From: Roseateles toxinivorans
GTDB lineage: Bacteria; Pseudomonadota; Gammaproteobacteria; Burkholderiales; Burkholderiaceae_C
Reading direction: 5' to 3'
DNA: 64,000 nucleotides
Assembly: GCF_004362525.1 (NCBI RefSeq)
Contig: NZ_SNXS01000001.1
Coordinates: 1,105,510 to 1,169,509, forward strand
A program made the translations under genes and the position numbers. This document shows positions 35,966 to 43,992 of the stretch, piece by piece. The stretch's first letter is position 1. Every line of letters begins with the position of its first letter. Below the pieces are notes generated by a model. That model was not told the origin of the DNA. It searched no databases and saw only the letters and a program-made list of their open reading frames with translations.

Positions 35966-36107
35966 CTGCGCAACTGGCGATACGGGCCGCAGGCCCGAAG
36001 GTGGACCACCACCGGGAAGCGCGAACAGCTGGGGAGGGTCTCCAGCTGGTTTGATGCCGTTCGCCTGGGCCGCCCTCCGCTTCCGACGCATGCCGCCGGT
36101 GCGCGGC
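35966..36107 (+). promoter_or_regulatory. ZTP (pfl) riboswitch in the glyA leader
   Basis: The 193-base gap before glyA holds the two conserved halves of the ZMP/ZTP-sensing pfl aptamer: CAACTGGCGATACG (35971-35984) with GTGGACCACCACCGGGAAGC (36001-36020), and the 3' pseudoknot domain GCCGTTCGCCTGGGC (36056-36070). A hairpin built on CAGCTGG/CCAGCTG joins them. A -10-like TACACT (35953-35958) lies just upstream. A short hairpin GCCGC/GCGGC (36092-36107) follows and may be the expression platform. ZTP accumulates when 10-formyl-tetrahydrofolate is short, which fits glyA control. Confidence 0.8.
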
Positions 36108-36135
36108 GCCAACCCTAGACCAACGCCAACACATC

Positions 36136-37386
36136 ATGTTTGATCGCAACACCTCTACCCTCGCCAATGTGGACCCCGAGTTGTGGGCCGCCGTCCAGCA
36201 CGAGAACCAGCGCCAGGAAGATCACATCGAGCTGATCGCCTCGGAGAACTACACCTCGCCGGCGGTGATGCAGGCCCAGGGCAGCCAGCTGACCAACAAG
36301 TACGCCGAGGGCTATCCGGGCAAGCGCTACTACGGCGGCTGCGAGTATGTGGACGTCGTCGAGCAGCTCGCCATCGACCGCGTCAAGCAGCTGTTCGGCG
36401 CCAACTACGCCAATGTGCAGCCCAACTCCGGCTCGCAGGCCAACCAGGGCGTGTTCTTCGCCCTGCTGCAGCCGGGCGACACCATCATGGGCATGAGCCT
36501 GTCCGAAGGCGGCCATCTGACCCACGGTATGGCGCTGAACATGAGCGGCAAGTGGTTCAAGGTCGTCAGCTACGGCCTGAATGCGCAGGAAGACATCGAC
36601 TACGACGCGATGGAAGCCACCGCCCGCGAGCACAAGCCGAAGCTGATCATTGCCGGCGCATCGGCCTTCAGCCTGCGCATCGACTTCGAGCGTTTCTCAA
36701 GGATTGCCAAGGAAATCGGCGCCTACTTCATGGTGGACATGGCCCACTACGCCGGCCTGATCGCCGCCGGCGCCTATCCGAACCCGGTGCCCCACGCCGA
36801 CGTGGTGACCTCGACCACGCACAAGAGCCTGCGCGGCCCGCGCGGCGGCATCATCCTGATGAATGACGAGGCGATTGCCAAGAAGATCAACAGCGCGATC
36901 TTCCCCGGCATCCAGGGCGGCCCGCTGATGCACGTCATCGCCGGCAAGGCCGTGGCCTTCAAGGAGGCGCTGACGCCCGAGTTCAAGGCCTACCAGGAAC
37001 AGGTGGTCAAGAACGCCAAGGTGCTGGCCGACACGCTGACCGAGCGCGGCCTGCGTATCGTCTCCGGCCGCACCGAAAGCCATGTGATGCTGGTCGATCT
37101 GCGCCCCAAGAACATGACCGGCAAGGAGGCCGAGGCCGTGCTGGGCCTGGCCCATATGACCTGCAACAAGAACGGCATCCCGAACGACCCGCAAAAGCCC
37201 ATGGTCACCAGCGGCATCCGCCTGGGCACCCCTGCGATGACGACGCGGGGCTTCAAGGAGGACCAGGCACGGGCCACCGCCCACCTGATCGCCGACGTGC
37301 TGGACAACCCGCATGACGAGGCCAACCTCGCCGCCGTGCGCGCCAAGGTGGCGGCACTGGCACGCCAGTTCCCGGTCTATGGCTGA
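36136..37386 (+). CDS. glyA: Serine hydroxymethyltransferase
   Basis: 416 aa. It interconverts serine and glycine, loading one-carbon units onto tetrahydrofolate. The PLP lysine is Lys230 in [14 protein letters not shown]. Other family features are [63 protein letters not shown] and the C-terminal [16 protein letters not shown]. The leader carries a ZTP riboswitch. Almost no Shine-Dalgarno precedes the ATG, which suggests that translation start is intrinsically weak or depends on leader structure. Confidence 0.97.
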   Translation: MFDRNTSTLANVDPELWAAVQHENQRQEDHIELIASENYTSPAVMQAQGSQLTNKYAEGYPGKRYYGGCEYVDVVEQLAIDRVKQLFGANYANVQPNSGSQANQGVFFALLQPGDTIMGMSLSEGGHLTHGMALNMSGKWFKVVSYGLNAQEDIDYDAMEATAREHKPKLIIAGASAFSLRIDFERFSRIAKEIGAYFMVDMAHYAGLIAAGAYPNPVPHADVVTSTTHKSLRGPRGGIILMNDEAIAKKINSAIFPGIQGGPLMHVIAGKAVAFKEALTPEFKAYQEQVVKNAKVLADTLTERGLRIVSGRTESHVMLVDLRPKNMTGKEAEAVLGLAHMTCNKNGIPNDPQKPMVTSGIRLGTPAMTTRGFKEDQARATAHLIADVLDNPHDEANLAAVRAKVAALARQFPVYG

Positions 37387-37414
37387 TCGCGGCCGAAGCT
37401 GACACCGGCGCCCC

Positions 37415-37858
37415 ATGCGTTGCCCCTTCTGCAGTCACCAGGAAACCCAGGTCGTCGAGACCCGGGAAGGTGACGAGGGCGACGTGGTACGCCGGCGCCG
37501 GCGCTGCCTGAGCTGCGACAAGCGCTTCACCACCTATGAGCGCGCCGAAATCGCGCTCCCGGCGGTGGTCAAGAAAGACGGCACGCGGGCCGAGTTCGAG
37601 CCCGCCAAGCTGCGCGCCTCGATGCTGCTGGCGCTGCGCAAGCGCCCGGTCAGCATCGAGCAGATTGACGCCGCCCTGGCCCGCATCGAAGAAAAGCTGC
37701 TCGCCAGCGGCGCCCGCGAAATGCCCTCCACCAAGCTCGGCGAGCTGGTGATGCGCGAACTCAAGCGCATCGACAAGGTCGCCTACGTCCGCTTCGCCTC
37801 GGTCTATCGCAGCTTCGAGGACGTCGATGAGTTCAGGCAGCTCATCAGAGACATCTAA
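37415..37858 (+). CDS. nrdR: Transcriptional repressor NrdR
   Basis: 147 aa. An N-terminal zinc ribbon (Cys3, Cys6, Cys31, Cys34 in MRCPFCSHQ...[15 protein letters not shown]) binds NrdR boxes. The ATP-cone (about 45-135: [30 protein letters not shown]...[14 protein letters not shown]) senses ATP/dATP and controls ribonucleotide reductase genes. It lies 28 bases after glyA, the usual glyA-nrdR neighbourhood in proteobacteria. No nrd gene is in the window. Confidence 0.96.
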   Translation: MRCPFCSHQETQVVETREGDEGDVVRRRRRCLSCDKRFTTYERAEIALPAVVKKDGTRAEFEPAKLRASMLLALRKRPVSIEQIDAALARIEEKLLASGAREMPSTKLGELVMRELKRIDKVAYVRFASVYRSFEDVDEFRQLIRDI

Positions 37859-37894
37859 CTCCGTAGTTGCCCTCTCCCCCTTCTTGGGGTGGCC

Positions 37895-37916
37895 CGCTCC
37901 CCCCTCGGTGGGAGCG
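37895..37916 (+). terminator. Weak hairpin after nrdR
   Basis: CGCTCCC (37895-37901) pairs with GGGAGCG (37910-37916) around an 8-base loop, 36 bases after the nrdR stop. Only CTGATTT follows, so there is no proper uridine run. It may separate glyA-nrdR from the pilin operon, possibly with Rho help. Confidence 0.35.
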
Positions 37917-37981
37917 CTGATTTCGGACCGTTCTCCTACAGTGAACCCATAGGCAATCAAGCCGGTTCACAGGGGGCAAAA

Positions 37982-38515
37982 ATGGGCAACAAGCACAACG
38001 TTCGCGGTGTAAGTCTGATCGAGTCCTTGGTGGTGATGGCCGTGACCGCCATCATGAGCAGCGTCGCCCTGCCGAGCCTGGACAAGGCCCGCACCCAACG
38101 CCACCTCGAAGGCGCGGCCGAGCAACTGAAGTCCGATCTGTCCTACACCCGCGGCCTGGCCGTGTCACGCAACGAGACCCTGCGCGTCAGCTTCTCGGCC
38201 ACCCAGGGTGGCAGCTGCTACATCATCCACGCCGGCACCGCGGCCGACTGCACCTGCACCGCCGACGGTGCGGCCGTTTGCAGTGCCCCACGCGAGATCC
38301 TTCGCGTCGTCAAGCTGGACGCGGGCACCAAGGTCAGCTTCCAGACCAACTCCCGCTCGCTGGCTTTCGATCCGCAGCAAGGCACGGTGACGCCGACGGC
38401 GACGATGAAGGTCAAGGCGGCAAGCGGCGACGAAATCCACCAGATCATCAACATCATGGGCCGTGTGCGCACCTGCTCTCCGGGCGCCAAGGCATCTGGT
38501 TACAAGTCCTGCTGA
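37982..38515 (+). CDS. GspH/FimT-family minor type IV prepilin
   Basis: 177 aa. The ATG at 37982 has an AGGGGG Shine-Dalgarno just upstream. Short leader NVRG, then the prepilin peptidase site G|VSLIESLVVMAVTAIMSSVALP, with Glu5 of the mature protein present and Val instead of the usual Phe/Met at position 1. A GspH-like globular domain follows, with several cysteines (SCYIIHAG, DCTCTADGAAVC, RTCS...SC). First of six consecutive pilin-like genes, probably initiating assembly of a type IV pilus or related filament. Confidence 0.85.
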   Translation: MGNKHNVRGVSLIESLVVMAVTAIMSSVALPSLDKARTQRHLEGAAEQLKSDLSYTRGLAVSRNETLRVSFSATQGGSCYIIHAGTAADCTCTADGAAVCSAPREILRVVKLDAGTKVSFQTNSRSLAFDPQQGTVTPTATMKVKAASGDEIHQIINIMGRVRTCSPGAKASGYKSC

Positions 38516-38621
38516 ACCGCCCCCTGAACACGGGGGGCGCCGACCAACGGCGCAGGCGGCGCGACGAGCGGCAAAACCGGCCAAACCGGCAACGGCCCTT
38601 GACCCCGACAATTCGTGAACC

Positions 38622-39110
38622 ATGCACGCCATCCCGAACTCCCCACGCAGCCGCTCCGGCTCGGACGGATTCACCCTCGTCGAGCTGATGATTGTGGTGA
38701 TCGTGGTGGGCCTGCTGGCGGCCGTGGCACTGCCCTCCTTCGTCGATTCGATACGCAAAAGCCGCCGCGCCGACGCCTTCGCGGCGATTGCGGCTGTGCA
38801 GCAGGCGCAGGAGCGCTGGCGCAGCAGCCATGCCAGCTATGCCACCGAACTGGGCAATACCTCGGAGACGGTGGAGCCCAATGGCCTGCGCCTGACAGGC
38901 ACGTCCACGGGCGGCTACTACACGCTGGCGTTGAGCAATGTCAGCTCGACCAATTACACCGTGACGGCCACTGCCATCTCGGGCAAGTCGCAGGCCCAGG
39001 ACGGCAGCTGCAAGCTGCTGGCCGCGCGCATGCAGGGCGGCAATCCGAGCTATGGCTCCGGCGCTAGCTCGACCGACTGGGCGGACCCCGGCAAATGCTG
39101 GGCCAAGTGA
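38622..39110 (+). CDS. pilE: PilE-like type IV pilin/minor pilin
   Basis: 162 aa. Prepilin cleavage site G|FTLVELMIVVIVVGLLAAVALPSF with Glu5, the canonical N-terminal helix, then RRADAFAAIAAVQQAQERWRSSHASYA typical of PilE minor pilins. The C-terminal disulfide loop is probably between the Cys of DGSCKLL and GKCWAK. Second gene of the minor-pilin cluster. Its stop overlaps the start of the next gene as TGATG. The pilE name reflects the minor-pilin usage and does not imply the major subunit. Confidence 0.85.
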   Translation: MHAIPNSPRSRSGSDGFTLVELMIVVIVVGLLAAVALPSFVDSIRKSRRADAFAAIAAVQQAQERWRSSHASYATELGNTSETVEPNGLRLTGTSTGGYYTLALSNVSSTNYTVTATAISGKSQAQDGSCKLLAARMQGGNPSYGSGASSTDWADPGKCWAK

Positions 39111-39703
39111 TGACCATTATGGCCAGGCCCCGCCACCCCCACGGCTTCACGATGGTCGAGCTGATGATTGGCCTGATCATCCTCGGAGTGCTGGCCGCCG
39201 TGGCCCTGCCGGCCTTCCAGGACTTCAGGCTGGTGCAGCGGCTGAAAGCCATCAATGCCCAGGTTGTCACAGATATGCAGTTCGCGCGGGCCGAGGCGGT
39301 GAGCCGCAACACCTTCATGCGGGTGTCGTTTCGCAATAACAGTGCGATGACCTGCTATTCCCTGTACATCACGACGGACGCCGTGGGCAACACCCGCCGC
39401 TGCGATTGCCGGCTCGGCGCCGGCAGCGCCTGCCCCGAGGGCGCCACCGAGGTGCGGACGGTGCAGATCCCGGCCTCAATGTCCGTCAGCGTCAGGCCGG
39501 CTTTCGCGGTGTCCGCTTTCGCCTTTGATCACGTCACCGGCACGATCGCCGCGGTGAATACCGACACCGGCTCGCAGGTACTCGACAGTTTCGACATCGT
39601 GAGCGAAATCGACACCTCTCGCCAGCTGATCACAACGATTGGTCGAACCGGCAGACCTACCGTCTGCGGAAGTAACCCGAACCTTGGATCGCCGACATGT
39701 TGA
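39110..39703 (+). CDS. fimT: GspH/FimT-family minor type IV prepilin
   Basis: 197 aa from the ATG at 39110, which overlaps the preceding stop (TGATG). An in-frame ATG at 39095 would add five residues and one at 39119 would remove three. Prepilin site HG|FTMVELMIGLIILGVLAAVALPAF, then QFARAEAVSRNTFMRVSFRNN, the FimT/FimU N-terminal pattern, and a GspH domain with Cys pairs (CYSLYI, RRCDCRLGAGSACPEG). It is the second GspH-type pilin in the cluster, equivalent to FimU/FimT in Pseudomonas-like minor-pilin operons. Confidence 0.82.
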   Translation: MTIMARPRHPHGFTMVELMIGLIILGVLAAVALPAFQDFRLVQRLKAINAQVVTDMQFARAEAVSRNTFMRVSFRNNSAMTCYSLYITTDAVGNTRRCDCRLGAGSACPEGATEVRTVQIPASMSVSVRPAFAVSAFAFDHVTGTIAAVNTDTGSQVLDSFDIVSEIDTSRQLITTIGRTGRPTVCGSNPNLGSPTC

Positions 39704-40392
39704 CGGCTCGCCGATCCAGCCTGGTGCATCCATCGCAGCGCGGCCTGTCCGTCGTCGAAATGATGGTCGGCCTGACCATAGGGCTAATCGTCGTCGCGGC
39801 CGCCTCCCAGGTGGTCGTTACCCAGCTCAATGAAAACCGCAAGCTGCTGGTCGAGATGCAGGTGCAGCAGGACCTGCGCGCCACCGCCGACATCATCACC
39901 CGTGAGCTGCGCCGCGCCGGCGCCTGGAACGCGGCAGAGAACGGTGTTTGGTTGGACGGAGGAACGGTGCAGACCAATGGTTTCCGTCAGGTCAGTCCAG
40001 AAACAAACGGCTCTGAGGCGGCCTACCGGTACAAGCGGGACCTGGGCGACAGCGGCGGCCCCTACGGATTCAAGCTCCAGGATGGCAGCATCAGAACCCG
40101 CTTCGGCGACGCCTGGCAGGAGCTGACCGACGGCCGCAGCCTCAAAATCACCAGTTTCACGATCACGCAGCGGTCCGACCCGGCGCTGACGCTGCCCTGC
40201 GCCAAGCTCTGCGACGACGGCACGACGAACTGCTGGCCGACAATCCAGTCGCGGGTCTATGAGGTCAGCATCGCCGCCGAGGCCGTCAGCGACGCCAGCG
40301 TCAAACGCAGCATCCGCAGCATGGTCAAGCTGCGCAACGACCTGGTGGGCCTCAACGACACCAGCGCCACCGTCAAGGCCTGTCCACTATGA
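39697..40392 (+). CDS. pilW: PilW-like minor pilin
   Basis: 231 aa. Prepilin motif QRG|LSVVEMMVGLTIGLIVVAAASQVV with Glu5 in the expected place, followed by LNENRKLLVEMQVQQDLRATADIITRELRRAGAW, diagnostic of PilW. The C-terminal half holds two cysteines (LPCAKLCDDG) and NCWP. It starts inside the end of the preceding gene (7-base overlap) and overlaps pilX as ATGA. It should sit in the pilus tip complex. Confidence 0.87.
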   Translation: MLTARRSSLVHPSQRGLSVVEMMVGLTIGLIVVAAASQVVVTQLNENRKLLVEMQVQQDLRATADIITRELRRAGAWNAAENGVWLDGGTVQTNGFRQVSPETNGSEAAYRYKRDLGDSGGPYGFKLQDGSIRTRFGDAWQELTDGRSLKITSFTITQRSDPALTLPCAKLCDDGTTNCWPTIQSRVYEVSIAAEAVSDASVKRSIRSMVKLRNDLVGLNDTSATVKACPL

Positions 40393-41771
40393 GGCGCCGG
40401 CACGCCCCTGGCCGCGCCGGCCGGCAGCGGGGTCTGGCGGCCCTGGTGGTCGTCACCGTGCTTTTCATCGTCACCTCGCTGGTGGCCGCCTACACCAGCC
40501 GCAACCTGGTTTTCGAGCAACGCACCGCGGCCAACCAGTACCGCTCGACCCAGGCGCTGGAGGCGGCCGAGGCCGGTGTCGAATGGGCACTGGCCCAGCT
40601 CAACAGCGGCGTCATCACGGCCAACTGCCAGCCCAGCACCAATCCGGCCCAGACCAGCTTCCGCAACCGCTATTTGAACATCGACGGCAGTGACGGCAGG
40701 ATCACGCCGCGTGTAGGTGCCTCGGGTACTGCGCTGTGGCCCAGCTGCGTGTCCAGCGGCTCTGGCTGGACCTGCGACTGCCCCACCGACGCCGAGCCCA
40801 ACCTGACCGCTCCGACGGGCAGCGACGTGTTCCCTGCCTTTCGCGTCAGGTTCATCACCGTCGCCCCCAACGCTGGCGGCCTGCCAACCCGGCCCGGCGT
40901 GGTGCGCATCGAGTCGAATGGCTGTACACGCCTGGACAACGGCTGTCTCAACTTCCCGTCGCAGGCCGCCGAGGGCGAGGGCAGGGCCACCGTGTCGGTG
41001 CTGGTCGCCCTGGCCAGCGCTCTGCCAAGCAAACCGGCGGCGCCATTGACGGTGCGCGGCAATCTCGCCGACACACTGGCCCTGAGCGTCAGCAATGGCG
41101 ATCTGGCATCGGGCGGCATCACGATTCAGGCCAGTGGCACGGCCAATCCCAATGCGACGGGGCGCAGCATCAGCAGCGTGCCCGGCGCACCGCCCAGCCG
41201 GTCCGTGATTGCAGGCGACACGACGCTGACGGCCAACGCCAACCCGCCGGGACTAGGGGCCGATCTTAAGACCGGCCTGTTCACCCAGACCTTCAACGCC
41301 TGGGCCAACAGCTACAAGGACCAGGCGGCCACGCTGGTCGTCAACTGCGGCGACGCCGGCTGCAGCGCCACCGACATCCGCAACAAGGCCCTGCTGAACC
41401 CCGGGCGGCCGCTGTGGCTGCAAGGCCATCTGCTGCTCGACAGCGGCGTCGAGATCGGCAGCGCCAGCGCGCCAGTGCTGCTGCTCGTCACCGGCAATGC
41501 CGATGCGGCGGCCTCGGTGACGGCCACCGCCGCCGCCGCCGTTCGCGGCCTGATCTACCTGCAGGACCGACTCGTCGTCAACAGCACGACGCCCGGCAAC
41601 AGCTGGACCGACAGCGCCGGCGTGACGCTGCAGGGCGCCTTGATCAGCGAAGGTGACCTGGGCGGCACCGGTTCGCCGACCTTCGCCTACGACGCGGCCA
41701 TCCTGAACCGCCTGCGCCTGGCCAGCGGCTCCTTTGTGCGCGTGCCGGGCGGCTGGAAGGATTTCAAATGA
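40389..41771 (+). CDS. pilX: Oversized PilX-like minor pilin
   Basis: 460 aa, more than twice the usual 170-200 aa of PilX. The N-terminus has the PilX motif RQRG|LAALVVVTVLFIVTSLVAAYTSRNLVFEQRTAANQYRSTQALEAAEAGVEWALAQLN (starting near residue 12). The remaining roughly 390 residues are a Thr/Ser/Asn/Gly-rich region with few charged residues, suggesting an exposed beta-rich domain. ATGA overlaps join it to pilW and pilV. The large extra domain could be an adhesin carried at the tip, but that is inference. Confidence 0.8.
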   Translation: MRRRHAPGRAGRQRGLAALVVVTVLFIVTSLVAAYTSRNLVFEQRTAANQYRSTQALEAAEAGVEWALAQLNSGVITANCQPSTNPAQTSFRNRYLNIDGSDGRITPRVGASGTALWPSCVSSGSGWTCDCPTDAEPNLTAPTGSDVFPAFRVRFITVAPNAGGLPTRPGVVRIESNGCTRLDNGCLNFPSQAAEGEGRATVSVLVALASALPSKPAAPLTVRGNLADTLALSVSNGDLASGGITIQASGTANPNATGRSISSVPGAPPSRSVIAGDTTLTANANPPGLGADLKTGLFTQTFNAWANSYKDQAATLVVNCGDAGCSATDIRNKALLNPGRPLWLQGHLLLDSGVEIGSASAPVLLLVTGNADAAASVTATAAAAVRGLIYLQDRLVVNSTTPGNSWTDSAGVTLQGALISEGDLGGTGSPTFAYDAAILNRLRLASGSFVRVPGGWKDFK

Positions 41772-42934
41772 GGCGCACGCCGACCTCGATGGCCCAGGCG
41801 GGCATCTCGCTGATCGAGGCCCTGGTGGCCCTGGCCGTGATGGCCTTCGGCCTGCTCGGAGTCGTCGGCCTGCAGGCGACGATGCGGCAGAACGTCGATG
41901 TGTCCAAGCAGCGCTCCGAGGCGGTGCGTCTGGCCCAGGAGTCGATCGAGACCGCGCGCGGCTTCTCGGTGCTGGTCGCCCCCGAACCCGAGGAGGGCGC
42001 GACGGCGCTGCGCTCCTACGCCACCCTGGCCGAGCGCGACTCGCCCAATACCGGCTACACCACCAACACCGAGTACACGGTGACGCGCACCGTGACCGCC
42101 ACGGCCGAGCCGCGACTGACCTCGCTGCTGGTCGAGGTGAGTTGGACCGACCGGCTCGGCGACCGGCAGAAGGTGCATCTAAACACGGCGATCGCCGGCA
42201 TCTCGCCGGAGACGGCGGGCTCGCTGGGACTGACACCGGTGAATGGCAAGCCGATGCGCCAGCCACTTGGGCGCCACGCCGCCATACCCGCCGCCGCTGT
42301 CGATGCCTCCGACAAGCGCAGCAGCACCTTTGCCCCGGCCGCCGGCGTGGCTTGGGTGTTCAACAACGCGTCGGGCATGATCACCGCGATCTGCGTGCCC
42401 ACGCTGGTCTGCACGCCGGCCAACGCGCTGCTGCTCAGCGGTTTTGTGGTGTATGCGGCGGCGCCCACGCCGGCCGAGGCCGAGACACCTACCGCCACAG
42501 CGATCGGCGTCGATCTGCAGGTCGTAACCACGGCGCCGACGGCCGCCAACGTGGCCTGCTATTCGCAGGCCTACTCCAACTTCATTGCCTACTTCTGCGC
42601 CTTGCCGGTGGAGCCGACCAGCACGCCGCCCCTGGCCTGGTCGGGCCGGCTGGAGCTGATCAGCTCGGTCGCCCTGCCCATCGCGACGACGGTGACCGAG
42701 GTTTCGGCCGCCAAGTACCGGGTCTGCCGCTACACGCCGACCGCCAGCGACACGCCGCCCAACGGCAATATTGGCCACCCGCTGAACTACAGTCTGGTTG
42801 ATGGTCCGTTGACGCAGCAGAATTTCCTCGTCATCCGTGCTGGTGACGGCGCGACTGCCCTCTCCTGTCCTGCCGACGACACGGGCACGCCCTACATCAA
42901 TGGCAATACGTGGCAGCACCAACCGCATCTTTGA
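41768..42934 (+). CDS. pilV: Oversized PilV-like minor pilin
   Basis: 388 aa, about twice the usual PilV. Prepilin site QAG|ISLIEALVALAVMAFGLLGVVGLQATMRQNVDVSKQRSEAVRLAQESIETARG is a clear PilV N-terminus with Glu5. A first globular part ends near TAIAGIS. The region after residue 150 is Ala/Thr/Pro-rich with paired Cys residues (AICVPTLVCTPA, VACYSQAYSNFIAYFCALP, RVCRY). Last of the six pilin genes. No pilY1 follows. A 219-base gap without an apparent terminator separates it from the PEP-CTERM gene. Confidence 0.82.
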   Translation: MRRTPTSMAQAGISLIEALVALAVMAFGLLGVVGLQATMRQNVDVSKQRSEAVRLAQESIETARGFSVLVAPEPEEGATALRSYATLAERDSPNTGYTTNTEYTVTRTVTATAEPRLTSLLVEVSWTDRLGDRQKVHLNTAIAGISPETAGSLGLTPVNGKPMRQPLGRHAAIPAAAVDASDKRSSTFAPAAGVAWVFNNASGMITAICVPTLVCTPANALLLSGFVVYAAAPTPAEAETPTATAIGVDLQVVTTAPTAANVACYSQAYSNFIAYFCALPVEPTSTPPLAWSGRLELISSVALPIATTVTEVSAAKYRVCRYTPTASDTPPNGNIGHPLNYSLVDGPLTQQNFLVIRAGDGATALSCPADDTGTPYINGNTWQHQPHL

Positions 42935-43153
42935 AGTGCATTCGACTGCCCCATTTGGGTTTGATGCGTCGCGACGCGGAGGTTCTTTATGGCATTGGAT
43001 TGCGCCCTGTCGGCAATCTTTACATCGAACCTGCCGCACGCCGCACGATGCTGGCTAAGTCATTGTATTTGAAAGATTTTTTATGCTGGCTCAGCAATTG
43101 CTTTACCCAATGTGAATGAACCGAAACTAATCTCTGTCGTTGAGGAGCGAAAT

Positions 43154-43879
43154 ATGCATATCAAAAATTTTTTGGGTCTCGCCGTTCTGGGTACTGCGAT
43201 GTTCAGCGCAGCACAGGCCGCGCCGGTTCTGGAGGACAAGACTCGCGCCGGTTTTGAAGCAAGTCTGTCAGCAAAGAGCGGGGATGGCTTTGAAAGTGTC
43301 GCTGTTGGAACCGATGGCGTGGCAAGTTCGTTTCAACTGATCGGCTTGAATGCCTCAGCAAGCTTGCGTGGCACCTCCCAGACGTTTGCCGGCCGGCCGC
43401 CGACAACGCTGACCGGCCGTATCAGCAATACGGCAGCCGATGGACGCTACAACACGACGCCCAATGGCTCTCAATGGTGGGAATCGGCGCTTGACTTCAC
43501 GGTAATGTTCGGTGGTGCCACGCAGGCCTTCGGCTTCAATCTGATCGATTTCCAGGACTTCGGCGGCACGCTGACACTCGACTTCCTGCGCGCCGACAGT
43601 TCGCTGCTGGCTTCAGAAGTCGTGGCCACCCCAACTGACAGTGGCAATGGCAATCTGGAATTTGTGGGCGCATTTGACAAAGACGCGGAAATGTATGGCG
43701 TACGCTTCTCGATCAAGCAGTCCAGCAGCGACTTCACCGAGTTTGATTGGCTGGGATTTGACGACCTGGTGATAGGCAGCCGCGCACCCCGCACCGATGT
43801 GCCGGAGCCCGGTTCGCTGGCCCTGGTGGGCATCAGCCTGCTGGGCTTGGCCGCGGCACGCCGCAAGGCTCGTCGCTAA
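43154..43879 (+). CDS. PEP-CTERM sorting-signal secreted protein
   Basis: 241 aa. The ATG at 43154 follows GAGGAG nine bases upstream. Signal peptide MHIKNFLGLAVLGTAMFSAAQAA. The mature region is rich in aromatic and acidic residues (GFESVAVGTDGVASSFQLIGL, GFNLIDFQDFGGTLTLDFLR, FDWLGFDDLVIGS), like secreted PEP-CTERM proteins of this class. The C-terminus is textbook: VPEPGSLALVGISLLGLAAARRKARR, that is VPEP, one hydrophobic helix and a basic tail, recognised by exosortase (EpsH) for processing and linked to exopolysaccharide or biofilm. No exosortase gene is present here. Confidence 0.88.
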   Translation: MHIKNFLGLAVLGTAMFSAAQAAPVLEDKTRAGFEASLSAKSGDGFESVAVGTDGVASSFQLIGLNASASLRGTSQTFAGRPPTTLTGRISNTAADGRYNTTPNGSQWWESALDFTVMFGGATQAFGFNLIDFQDFGGTLTLDFLRADSSLLASEVVATPTDSGNGNLEFVGAFDKDAEMYGVRFSIKQSSSDFTEFDWLGFDDLVIGSRAPRTDVPEPGSLALVGISLLGLAAARRKARR

Positions 43880-43928
43880 GCGCCTCGGCTGATCATCATC
43901 GTGCCGCGGTGCGCCGCGGCCCGTCTCA

Positions 43929-43950
43929 AAGGCCTCCGTCGGAGGCCCTT
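43929..43950 (+). terminator. Terminator hairpin after the PEP-CTERM gene
   Basis: AAGGCCTCC-gtc-GGAGGCC (43929-43947) followed by CTTGGCATTTC lies about 50 bases after the stop. A second GC-rich hairpin (GCCGCGG/CCGCGGC) precedes it near 43903-43920. The compact stem is stable, and the following T content is modest. It plausibly isolates the PEP-CTERM gene from ribD. Confidence 0.5.
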
Positions 43951-43992
43951 GGCATTTCAGAGACCGGTGCGCCCCTGCCCTAGACTTGCGCC

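Noticed and set aside
35943-36135. Glycine riboswitch before glyA
   Set aside because: The conserved stretches match the ZTP (pfl) aptamer instead; no tandem glycine aptamers are seen.
43880-43992. FMN riboswitch before the riboflavin genes
   Set aside because: The 113-base gap before ribD and the 54-base gap before ribB contain none of the conserved FMN-aptamer segments and are too short for it.
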